Of a stretch of 64,000 nt of DNA, positions 35,011 through 42,748 are shown in pieces. The notes below the pieces were generated by a model. The model did not search any database, was not told the origin of the DNA, and saw only the letters and a list, made by a program, of their open reading frames with translations. A program made the position numbers and the translations under genes. Within the stretch, counting starts at the first letter, position 1. The number at the start of each line of letters is the position of its first letter. Source of the stretch: Nocardia abscessus (GTDB lineage Bacteria; Actinomycetota; Actinomycetes; Mycobacteriales; Mycobacteriaceae); contig NZ_JADLQO010000013.1 in the NCBI RefSeq assembly GCF_015477775.1, forward strand, positions 124,001-188,000. The letters run 5' to 3'.

Positions 35011-36156
35011 ATGGATACCTCCTCGCGAGCGGTGACCGCGACCGCGCTGGGTCTTCCGGTGGCGCTGCTGCTGTTGTTGCTGGTGGTCATCGGCGCCGAC
35101 CCAGCATTGAGCTGCGCGAGCCCGCTTTCCACGGGCGCCGCGGCCGGGGTTGGGGGACAGACCGGTATTTCGGTGGCGGGGCTGTCGGAGCGGCAGTTGC
35201 AGCTGGCGCGCAACGGTGTCGCGATCGGCAAACAACGCGGGATGGGCGAGTCGGTGATCATCGCCGAGTTGGCGGCCCAGGCCACCGAGAGCACCTTTCG
35301 GAATCTGGCCAACCCGTCGGTGCCGGAGTCGTTGAACTATGCCAACGACGGGCTCGGGTACGACCACGATTCGGTTGGCCCGCACCAGATGCGCGCCAGC
35401 GTCTGGGGTGCGGTCGGCATCGCCACGCTCATGGACCCGGTGTATCAGATCAACTGGTTCTACGACCACGCCCAGCAATTGGGTGCCGCGGCCGAGCGGA
35501 TGTCGCCGGCCGAACTTGCCCAAGCGATCGAACGTTCCGCACCCAACGCCTATGCCGGGCAGCTGGAGTTGGCGCGCAGGTTGTACGTCTTGTTCGCCGA
35601 TATCGACGTCGGCTCGTTGCCCCGTACCGCGGCCGGGTCACCGGCGGCTGGGTGCGGGCCGAGCGGCTCCGGCACGCCGTTGCCGGCGGAGGCGAGTGCG
35701 TTCGGGCGGGTGGTGATCGAGCACGGCTCCCGCTGGATCGGCACACCCTATGTGTGGGGCGGCGGCGACACCACCGGTCCGACCGGCGGCGGGTTCGACT
35801 GCTCGGGACTGACGCTGTACGCGGTCTACCACGCCTCCGGCGGCCGGATCCGTCTGCCGCACTACACCCAAGCCCAACAGGACCACCCGACCGCACAACC
35901 GGTGCCCTTCGCCGATCGGGCACCAGGGGATCTGATCTTCTTCACCACCCCCGGCGATGCGGATTCCCATCACGTCGGCATCTACTACGGCCGCGACTCC
36001 CAGGGGCGCGACCTGCTGCTGCACGCCCCACAGACCGGGCAAACCGTCACTCTCACCCCGCTGAGCGCGTGGGAGGGCGAACGCATGGACGTGCGCCGCT
36101 ACAGCGCACCAACCACCACACCAGCCCCCGATACCACCCCGGGAGGTCGAACATGA
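35011..36156 (+). CDS. VirB1-like secreted/anchored NlpC/P60 peptidoglycan hydrolase
   Basis: 381 aa. An N-terminal hydrophobic helix (GLPVALLLLLLVVIGADPAL, about 14-33) anchors or exports it. Residues about 60-200 form a transglycosylase-like helical domain (GESVIIAELAAQATESTF, DSVGPHQMR, DPVYQINWFYDH). The C-terminal NlpC/P60 endopeptidase has YVWGGG, GFDCSGL with catalytic C264, SHHVGIYYG with the His, and a later LLHAPQTGQ. Such enzymes open the cell wall for conjugation channels. It follows a 159-bp gap with direct repeats, so it may have its own control. The stop overlaps the next gene by ATGA. Confidence 0.88.
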   Translation: MDTSSRAVTATALGLPVALLLLLLVVIGADPALSCASPLSTGAAAGVGGQTGISVAGLSERQLQLARNGVAIGKQRGMGESVIIAELAAQATESTFRNLANPSVPESLNYANDGLGYDHDSVGPHQMRASVWGAVGIATLMDPVYQINWFYDHAQQLGAAAERMSPAELAQAIERSAPNAYAGQLELARRLYVLFADIDVGSLPRTAAGSPAAGCGPSGSGTPLPAEASAFGRVVIEHGSRWIGTPYVWGGGDTTGPTGGGFDCSGLTLYAVYHASGGRIRLPHYTQAQQDHPTAQPVPFADRAPGDLIFFTTPGDADSHHVGIYYGRDSQGRDLLLHAPQTGQTVTLTPLSAWEGERMDVRRYSAPTTTPAPDTTPGGRT

Positions 36157-36821
36157 AAACTCCACCAAACCCTACCGGCCCGCAACCCGGCGTCACGCCC
36201 GAGATGGTCGTGCGCGTTCGCGCGGCCGAGTTGCACGGGTTCACCAGCACCCACCAGTTCGATCGCGTGGCGGCTGAGCACAAGTTCACCGACACGCGCA
36301 GCTTCGAGCGGTATCTGACCGCGCTGCTGGTCGAAGCCGGGATCGACTACGAAGGACTGCGGCAAACCGAGGCCGCCCGCCGCAGCGCGCACCAACGACT
36401 GGTGGCCGTGGCAGCGCGAGGGCCACGGCTGATGCTGTGGTCAGCCGCTACCATGACCACCTTCACCGTCTGCCGCGCCGACGGACAGGTCATCTGGCAC
36501 GATCTGTTCCTCCGCGACACTGCGCCATGCACTGGGTCGGCGGCTGCGGAAGCATCAGCGCGCCAAGCGATCTGGCTTGCGGGTCGAGCCCGTACCGGGT
36601 GGGGCGCTGAAGCGGCGACTCTGCGCCTGATCCTGGCTCGCAGCCGCGGCGTCGACCTCGAGAACCTGCACCGTGCCGCCGCGACCGCCGACCTGGTGTT
36701 GGACGTGGCCACAAACCCGGTGCACAACCCGGCCGCCGAACAATGCACCCGCCGCGACGCAGTCGACTGGCGCAGCAGCGACCTCGGCGGCCTGCGGCAC
36801 CCCCACCGGGGGGCGGCATGA
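36153..36821 (+). CDS. Cytoplasmic protein of unknown function in the secretion operon
   Basis: 222 aa from ATG 36153, with GGGAGG 6 nt upstream. No signal peptide or membrane helix. The first ~75 residues look helical (VVRVRAAELHGFTSTHQFDR, FERYLTALLVEAGID). The second part (TMTTFTVCRADGQVIWHDLF, then SARQAIWLAGRAR) has alternating strands and helices and could be a small RNase-H- or exonuclease-like fold, but the residues needed are not clear. Function unknown. The frame is open far upstream in non-coding phase, so the start is set by the overlap and ribosome site. Confidence 0.6.
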   Translation: MKTPPNPTGPQPGVTPEMVVRVRAAELHGFTSTHQFDRVAAEHKFTDTRSFERYLTALLVEAGIDYEGLRQTEAARRSAHQRLVAVAARGPRLMLWSAATMTTFTVCRADGQVIWHDLFLRDTAPCTGSAAAEASARQAIWLAGRARTGWGAEAATLRLILARSRGVDLENLHRAAATADLVLDVATNPVHNPAAEQCTRRDAVDWRSSDLGGLRHPHRGAA

Positions 36822-37351
36822 CCCGAACGACATTCCGCGCCGTAGTGATCGCGGTCGCCGCCGTCGCGGCAGGATGCGCCGCCAATACCGCCACACCCAA
36901 CGGTGAACTACCCTGCCGTGCCGCACGTTTCGCGCCTCCTTTCGGTGCGGTGGACCCGTGTTCGGCCGAAGCGGTCCTGACCGCGGCGGTGACGGCCGTG
37001 TTCGGTTATCGGCCGAGTGAGCACCTCGATCAGCGTGGAGCGTTCCGGGTGGCGCGCCCGTTGATGGATTCCGGGTTCGCGCAGCGCGCGCAGCCCGCGG
37101 CGCTGGTGTGGGCGCCGGTGAGCGCCATGCAGTGGCACCAGTGGCGCACCGACGCCACCACCCTCGCGGCATCGGCTCGCGTGACCAGCGACGACCATCC
37201 GGCCGATACCGCTACAGCAGTCAGCCGCGTGCTTGCCGTCGAACTCGAACCCAGTAACCAGCCGCCGGTCCGGTGGGCCGTATACGCCCACGCCACCCGC
37301 ACCACGGCGGGATCGGCGTGGTTGTTGTCCGGATTGGAGGTGCAGGCATGA
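36818..37351 (+). CDS. Lipoprotein, NTF2-like
   Basis: 177 aa from ATG 36818, ATGA overlap. The signal peptide ends in a lipobox (VAAVAAGCAAN, Cys at about 23). The mature domain contains CSAEAVLTAAVTAVFGYRPS and RWAVYAHATRTTAGSAWLLS, a pattern like the extracytoplasmic NTF2-like lipoproteins elsewhere in this locus. It probably belongs to the outer part of the channel. No catalytic motif. Confidence 0.7.
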   Translation: MTRTTFRAVVIAVAAVAAGCAANTATPNGELPCRAARFAPPFGAVDPCSAEAVLTAAVTAVFGYRPSEHLDQRGAFRVARPLMDSGFAQRAQPAALVWAPVSAMQWHQWRTDATTLAASARVTSDDHPADTATAVSRVLAVELEPSNQPPVRWAVYAHATRTTAGSAWLLSGLEVQA

Positions 37352-38346
37352 GTGGTGATCCGGTCGAGGAATCCACTCAGGCGATGCGCCAGGGTTTCGT
37401 TCAAGCGCTGCAGACCGCGCATACGACCGCTGCCCTGATGCGGGGACGGGGTGGGGAATCACGATCGAGGGCGGAGTCCGAGCAGCGGATGCGCTTGGCC
37501 GGTGCCAAAGATTGGCGCTCGTTCATCGAACACCGCCTGCGCGTGATCGACGCGGTGGATTCAGCGCGCCAAGCGCGGGAGCTGAACACCGCCAAGGTCG
37601 AGGAAGTGCGTGCCCGCATCGAGCGCGGCGATGACATGCACGAACTCGAGCAGTGGATCAAGGAACGGCAAGCCGAACGTGCCGACGCCGACCTGGACCG
37701 CCGCGACGAAGCGGGCGAACTCGAGCGGGAACACAACATCGAAATCCAAGGGTGGAAGGTCGACGCCTACGCCAACCGGGAGGCCCGCGCAGACGAGTTG
37801 CACGCGCTCGACGTCGAATACAAGGAACTGCTCATCGATATCCGCCGCCGCTCAGCCGGTTTCAGCGACACCCTGACCTCACACGGAGAAACCGGCGAAG
37901 CGATGGCCTCGGCTGCGGCGTTCGCCGCAGCCAAGAGCGCCGACGGGTTGTCCGAGCAACTCGACGACGACTTCGACGCCTACGCCGAGCGGTTCGCCGG
38001 GGACACCGGCAGCGACTACACCGACATCATCGACGCCGACATCATCGACGACTTCGACGACCTCGACGTGACAGCGAGACAGCAGACCAGGTCATCGGCG
38101 GTGGCGATCGAGGACATCGTCGGGCTCACCGAGGAACTGAGTTTCGCCACCCACCTCACCCATGAATTCGCTGATCTGGCCGGCGACTCGGACACCGACC
38201 CCGATCAGGGGGTGGTGATCGGGGATGCGGTCGAAGCTGCTGGGCTCACCGGCGACGGCCTGGCCGAGGCCATGGATTTCGAACCCGAACCAGACCCGCA
38301 CGTGGCGCACGGGTCGCCGACCCCCGATCTGGGGATACAGCCATGA
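37348..38346 (+). CDS. Coiled-coil protein with acidic C-terminal half and shared tail module
   Basis: 332 aa from ATG 37348 (GGAGG upstream, ATGA overlap). Residues about 55-170 are strongly charged and helical (RQARELNTAKVEEVRARIE, ELEQWIKERQAERADADL), a likely long coiled coil. The C-terminal half is acidic with a repetitive patch (TDIIDADIIDDFDDLD). Near the end VIGDAVEAAGLTGDGL matches the tail module found in the paralogue family that follows. No signal peptide. Possibly a cytoplasmic scaffold or a transferred protein; the family is not known to me. Confidence 0.65.
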   Translation: MSGDPVEESTQAMRQGFVQALQTAHTTAALMRGRGGESRSRAESEQRMRLAGAKDWRSFIEHRLRVIDAVDSARQARELNTAKVEEVRARIERGDDMHELEQWIKERQAERADADLDRRDEAGELEREHNIEIQGWKVDAYANREARADELHALDVEYKELLIDIRRRSAGFSDTLTSHGETGEAMASAAAFAAAKSADGLSEQLDDDFDAYAERFAGDTGSDYTDIIDADIIDDFDDLDVTARQQTRSSAVAIEDIVGLTEELSFATHLTHEFADLAGDSDTDPDQGVVIGDAVEAAGLTGDGLAEAMDFEPEPDPHVAHGSPTPDLGIQP

Positions 38347-38397
38347 CCACGAAAACGACGACAGCGGTGCCGTCTGCAGAGGGCGGGAGTCGGTGAA

Positions 38398-39309
38398 ATG
38401 GCCACGCCGACCCCGCTGCAGGCGCACCTGCTCAAAGCCGTCCAGAACCTCGCCTACGACAACCACCAGGCTCTTCAGCGCGTCCGCCACGCCGGTCACA
38501 CCAACCCACCGCCAGAAGTACTGGCGCACTTGGACATCAGCGACCGGTCTCGCGAACAACTCGAGGAAGTGGGGCTGGCGGTCGGAGTGCCCAAGGCGTG
38601 GATCGACTACTCCCGCGCCGCCGGAGAACGCGGCAACCCGTGGCAGCCAGGGCAGGTGATGCTCGGATCCAGACAGGTCGAGCGCGGCGCATTGATCGCG
38701 GCACTGGGCCGCGACGTCCATCACTTGCAGGACATGGCCGGTGTCGCCGCCGCCTCCAGCCGCCATGAAGAGGCGGGTAGCGATCAGGTGGTGCGGTTTC
38801 GGCGGGTGATGGGGATGACCTGGCAGCGTCTGGGCGCGGTCGCCCACGCGCTGTCGTTGACCGTCGAAGAACGCCACCAGGTGTGGCAGCGCGGTCACCA
38901 GCATTGGTCGACCGCGGTGGCCGAGCAGTTCCGTGATCACAGTGCCGGCCAGCTGGCAGCGCGGTGGAATGAGGTCGCGGGCTCGGACTTCACCGCTGTC
39001 GCGATGCCGGTGATCGTGCTGCAAGCCGCCGGGATCGCCCACGACGATATCGCCGCGCAGATGCCGGTGTCCCCGGACCGCATGGTCGAACTCGTGGTCG
39101 GCGCTCTCACCGCCGCCGATGAGCGCAGCCCGGTGCTGCCCCTGCTCACCGAACCTGCTCGCGCATCCGAAGCCGCCGGGATCAACGCCGCCATCGAGGC
39201 CGCTGGCCTGACCGGCGACCCGTCCACCGCTGTCGGGCCAGCCGAGGGCATGACCGCACCAGAGCCCACCACCGCATGCCGTGACGTCGACCACGGGCAC
39301 GAGCCATGA
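38398..39309 (+). CDS. Paralogue 1 of a secretion-locus family (GVPxxWID module, MAA module, C-terminal tail)
   Basis: 303 aa, cytoplasmic, mostly helical, family not recognised. Four regions can be aligned with the genes at 39391, 40343, 45504 and 46436. These are an N-terminal helix (LLKAVQNLAYDNHQALQR); VGVPKAWIDYSRAAGERG followed by W; DVHHLQDMAGVAAAS with a downstream LGAVAHALSLTVEER then VW; and the C-terminal GINAAIEAAGLTGD ahead of an acidic, Pro-rich tail. This copy has the most divergent second half. GGCGGGAG lies upstream at reasonable spacing. Confidence 0.7.
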   Translation: MATPTPLQAHLLKAVQNLAYDNHQALQRVRHAGHTNPPPEVLAHLDISDRSREQLEEVGLAVGVPKAWIDYSRAAGERGNPWQPGQVMLGSRQVERGALIAALGRDVHHLQDMAGVAAASSRHEEAGSDQVVRFRRVMGMTWQRLGAVAHALSLTVEERHQVWQRGHQHWSTAVAEQFRDHSAGQLAARWNEVAGSDFTAVAMPVIVLQAAGIAHDDIAAQMPVSPDRMVELVVGALTAADERSPVLPLLTEPARASEAAGINAAIEAAGLTGDPSTAVGPAEGMTAPEPTTACRDVDHGHEP

Positions 39310-39390
39310 CGGCTGTGTCCGCAGATGTGGTCGCTGCACGTCATCCGAAACGACTGAACACCAATCCTTCCAGGAGAGAGGCACAAAGAC

Positions 39391-40329
39391 ATGAGTGAAC
39401 CGATACCGGGGTTGGATTCTCTACCCAGCTGGAAGCTGCGGCTGCTCGAACGCATCCAAGCCGCCTCCGTCGACCACGCTCGGTTGCTGTTTGCTGGCCA
39501 CCCGAACTACGAGCCGCGCGACGGTGGCGGGGACATCCGGATGCAATCGTGGCGCACTCAGCTGCACGCCCTCGCTGCTGCCCGTCACGAAATCGAGATC
39601 CACGCCGTCGCAGTCGGTGTGCCGCGGGCAGCGATCGATCAGGCACGCGTGGACGGGGGCCGCGGACTGCGGTGGGGCGACAGCGGGCACGGGCCGCGCA
39701 CGATTCGCACCCGGGAGGATCCAGTGCGCGCCCACCTGGTCGAAGGCATCGCCAATGATGTGTGGCAGCTCGAGCACATGGCCGCGATCAGCGTCGAACA
39801 CCGGCTCCGGGGCATCGGTGACCGCTTCCCGCCCGACACGGTAGCGGTCGAGCAGTTCGACCGGAACATGGCGGCGCTGTGGGCACGGGCGAACGAAACC
39901 GCCCACGTCATCGGCCTGACCGGCGACGAGCGCGCCGAGTTGTGGGACCGAGACCAGGCCGGTTGGCGGCAGCTGGTGGCGGCGACTGTCCACCGCTACG
40001 GCGACGCCGCCCTGCACGAACGCTGGCGAACCTACGCCTGGCCCGGTATCGAACACGACGTCCGTCGCAGCATCGACGCCCTCGCCGCCGACCGGGTGAC
40101 GCCGCAGGAACCGGGTGCAGCGCCACCGACCCCGCACCTGCTCATCGACCGCGCCACCGAAGCTCTCACGACCACCACACCTGCTGAGGTGTGCGCGGAC
40201 GCCGACATCGGCGAAGCGGTCGACGCCGCGCTGCCGCCGGATCTTAGCGCGGCATGGGGGAGCGAAGCGGCCATCGAACCCGATGCCCGCCCGCCCGAAC
40301 CCGGCGCGTCGACCGGTCACGAGCTGTAA
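39391..40329 (+). CDS. Paralogue 2 of the secretion-locus family
   Basis: 312 aa; CAGGAGAGAG upstream. This copy is closest to the family consensus. It has VGVPRAAIDQARVDGGRGLR then W (about 70-92), IANDVWQLEHMAAISVEHR (about 118-136), QFDRNMAALWARANETAHVI followed by GLTGDERAELWD, and the tail DIGEAVDAALPPDLSAAW at about 30 residues from the end. No signal peptide or membrane helix. The GVP block looks helix-turn-helix-like, but no DNA-binding role is shown. Function unknown; it sits between VirB4/NlpC and VirD4 genes, so a secretion partner or substrate is the natural guess. Confidence 0.7.
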   Translation: MSEPIPGLDSLPSWKLRLLERIQAASVDHARLLFAGHPNYEPRDGGGDIRMQSWRTQLHALAAARHEIEIHAVAVGVPRAAIDQARVDGGRGLRWGDSGHGPRTIRTREDPVRAHLVEGIANDVWQLEHMAAISVEHRLRGIGDRFPPDTVAVEQFDRNMAALWARANETAHVIGLTGDERAELWDRDQAGWRQLVAATVHRYGDAALHERWRTYAWPGIEHDVRRSIDALAADRVTPQEPGAAPPTPHLLIDRATEALTTTTPAEVCADADIGEAVDAALPPDLSAAWGSEAAIEPDARPPEPGASTGHEL

Positions 40330-40342
40330 GGGCGCGTAGACG

Positions 40343-41317
40343 ATGACGACTCCGGAATCGGAATTCTCTACCCCGCAGACGGTGGTGCAGTGGCAATCCC
40401 AGCTGCTGATGCGCATCCGGCTGCTGGCCGCCGAGCACACCCGCATCTTCGACGCCGGGTGGGACAACTTCGAGGCCCTCAGCGGCGACAGCGATTCTCG
40501 GCGGGCGTGGCAAACGCATTTGGATGGGCTCGAGGCCCAACGTGAGCAGGCCGAACAAACCGCATTGACGGCGGGGATCGAACCGGCGTGGATCGAGGAC
40601 GCTCGTGAGATCGGCATTCGCAGCACCCGTCCGCGCGTGGATGCCGGGGTCCGGCAGAACCCGTCGCGGGATAACGCTGCCCAGGATTTCTACGTGGACA
40701 TGCTGCACCTGGATTTGTGGCATCTGGAACGGATGGCCGCTATCTCCGCAGCCCGCGCCGACCGTATCGCCACCGGACGGTGGAGCTTCGGCACCAATCC
40801 CGAAGCGGCCGCGCAGTTCGCGCGCAACATGCAGTTGCGCTACGAACGCGTCACCGCCCTGGCGCACGCCGCGCACATCACCGCGCACGAAGCCGACGTG
40901 CTGTGGGGGGCGAGCGCGGAAGGCGAACGGCGCGGGCATGCGATCCATCTGGAAACCTACGACGAAGTGGCGCTGGTCAACGAATGGAACTCCTACGCGA
41001 AAACCAGCGGCGAGCTCGTGGTACCGCCCTACATTCCCACCGACCCCGATACCGGCACCCCCATCGCTGGCGCCGAGGTCACCCCGCCGACACCGCAACA
41101 GATGATCGACACAGCCGCAGCCTCGCTGCGCGCGCAGTTCATCGACGCCGCCCTGGATCACGCCGACGCAACAGATCCCGCCGCCGCGGCCGCCATCACC
41201 GACGCCGTCGACGCCGCCCTCCCCGACGGCGAGCACGCCTGGGACAGCGAACCCGACCACCCCGGCCAATTCGGCGACCCACAGTCGCGGACCGACCTGG
41301 GCACCGACCCGTATTAA
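40343..41317 (+). CDS. Paralogue 3 of the secretion-locus family
   Basis: 324 aa, 13 bp after paralogue 2. Shared blocks are LLMRIRLLAAEHTRIFD (N-terminal helix), AGIEPAWIEDAREIGIRS (second block, less conserved), LHLDLWHLERMAAISAARAD, AQFARNMQLRYERVTALAHA and the tail AAITDAVDAALPDGEHAW near the C-terminus. It is soluble and helix-rich. Tail spacing from the C-terminus (~40 residues) is like that of the other copies. Family unknown. Confidence 0.7.
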   Translation: MTTPESEFSTPQTVVQWQSQLLMRIRLLAAEHTRIFDAGWDNFEALSGDSDSRRAWQTHLDGLEAQREQAEQTALTAGIEPAWIEDAREIGIRSTRPRVDAGVRQNPSRDNAAQDFYVDMLHLDLWHLERMAAISAARADRIATGRWSFGTNPEAAAQFARNMQLRYERVTALAHAAHITAHEADVLWGASAEGERRGHAIHLETYDEVALVNEWNSYAKTSGELVVPPYIPTDPDTGTPIAGAEVTPPTPQQMIDTAAASLRAQFIDAALDHADATDPAAAAAITDAVDAALPDGEHAWDSEPDHPGQFGDPQSRTDLGTDPY

Positions 41318-41597
41318 CAGCCTCCAGGGAAAGGACCACGCCACCGACCACTGATCTCAGTTGACGAATTCGTTCACGCGCTCATGTCGACGCACCGGTC
41401 ACGGGTACTGACCGGGGGCGCCGAAACCGCACTGCCAGGGGACATCCGAACACCGCCGCACCAGCCATCGCATAACGGCACGCGGCAGCCGCCTTCCCTC
41501 ACCGGAGACCGACGATGTCCGACACCACACCCGATTCCGTTTTCCCGCGACGCCACCGACCGCGGCGCCATCGTCACTGTGATCGGCGGGTTCAGCA

Positions 41598-42701
41598 ATG
41601 AGCTGGCCCGATCCGCGACACGGAACCACCGACCCCGCCTACTACCGCGACGCCGCCACCAGCGCCGAAGCCGAACTCCGGGCCGATTTCACCCGCTACT
41701 ACCAGCTGCGGGAGATCGCGCCGCACGGCGAAACACCCGCCCAGCAGCGGGAATTCACCGCCCAAGCCGATGCGCTGGCCGCACGATGGGGCCGCCACGA
41801 ATCCCCCGAGCACCGCACCTTATGGGCACAACTGCAAGCCGCGGTCGCCGGATGGGAGGCCCGCCCAGAATCCACCCGCGCCGCCTACGACCGCATCACC
41901 CAAGCCAAAGCCGACGGAGACCTCGACCTCGACCCAGTCGTGGAGCGCAACCTCCGCCAAGCCGCCGAAATCACCGGTCACGCTGAACCCGTCGTCAGCG
42001 GCTCCGAACAGGACGGCGCCCGCTGGAGACCACCCGACCGCGCCCGTGGGCAGGAAGCCGACCGCGCCAGCCTGCTCGACCGGGCCCTCGGCGGGCGCGC
42101 CCCGGGACCGGCGAGCTTGGCCGAGGTCGATGCGATCATCGCCGAAACCGATCAGCTGCTCGACGCCGAGGAAGCAGCCGGTGACCTCGATACCGGTCGT
42201 GACGAACGCGCCGCACGGCAGAACGCGGCGTTGCGGCAGTTGCAGGACTCCACCGCCGAACACACCCGTTTGGCGGAGGCGTGGCCCGGCTCACCCGAAC
42301 AGGGCCAAGCCCACATCGCACGGCTGGAATCCCTGTTGGCCGCCGCCCGCGCCGCCCGCATCGCCGCCGCCCTGGCAGGGGTACCGGCCGCCGACATCGA
42401 AGCCGTCTACCACGCCGGACGCGACGGCAGCTACTGGCATCAACAACCCGGCAACCCGCAGGCGCCCAGCACGGGCGGGCCCGCCGCGACCGCGTACCAG
42501 GGGCTGGACCTGCCGCCACCGCTCGGCGAGATGGCCGCAGGGGAACCGAGCACAGCTCCCGGCGGTGCCGAGATCGACGAGGCCATCGGCGCCGCCCTGC
42601 CCGAGGCCGACGTCGGCGACTGGAGCCCCACCGACGGCGGTGAGGAACCCCACGCGGCGCCAGCGCCGGGCCTGGACCTCGACGCCGACATGTCGCGGTG
42701 A
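41598..42701 (+). CDS. Secretion-locus protein carrying the GVP module and tail (divergent architecture)
   Basis: 367 aa. The start ATG overlaps a possible 28-codon leader frame by ATGA. The first ~200 residues are a different helical region (EAELRADFTRYYQLREIAPH, SLAEVDAIIAETDQLLDAEE). From about 210 it joins the paralogue family: ALAGVPAADIEAVYHAGRDG then YW corresponds to the GVPxxWID block, and the C-terminus has AEIDEAIGAALPEADVGDW. It lacks the MAA/RNM block. It therefore shares two of three modules on a new N-terminus, which suggests that the modules can be swapped. No catalytic motif seen. Confidence 0.65.
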   Translation: MSWPDPRHGTTDPAYYRDAATSAEAELRADFTRYYQLREIAPHGETPAQQREFTAQADALAARWGRHESPEHRTLWAQLQAAVAGWEARPESTRAAYDRITQAKADGDLDLDPVVERNLRQAAEITGHAEPVVSGSEQDGARWRPPDRARGQEADRASLLDRALGGRAPGPASLAEVDAIIAETDQLLDAEEAAGDLDTGRDERAARQNAALRQLQDSTAEHTRLAEAWPGSPEQGQAHIARLESLLAAARAARIAAALAGVPAADIEAVYHAGRDGSYWHQQPGNPQAPSTGGPAATAYQGLDLPPPLGEMAAGEPSTAPGGAEIDEAIGAALPEADVGDWSPTDGGEEPHAAPAPGLDLDADMSR

Positions 42702-42748
42702 AAACCCGCCTCTCCAACCTTTCCCACTATCCCCGAAAGGGGTTGATC

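Noticed and set aside
33421..35523. A 700-codon open frame on the minus strand
   Set aside because: It runs opposite VirB4, the 34183 gene and the start of the NlpC/P60 gene, which have clear motifs; the antisense translation is low-complexity.
34848..36152. A long plus-strand frame starting with GTG over the 34183 stop
   Set aside because: It overlaps the NlpC/P60 gene in another phase. Only its last part, from ATG 36153, looks like protein and has a ribosome site.
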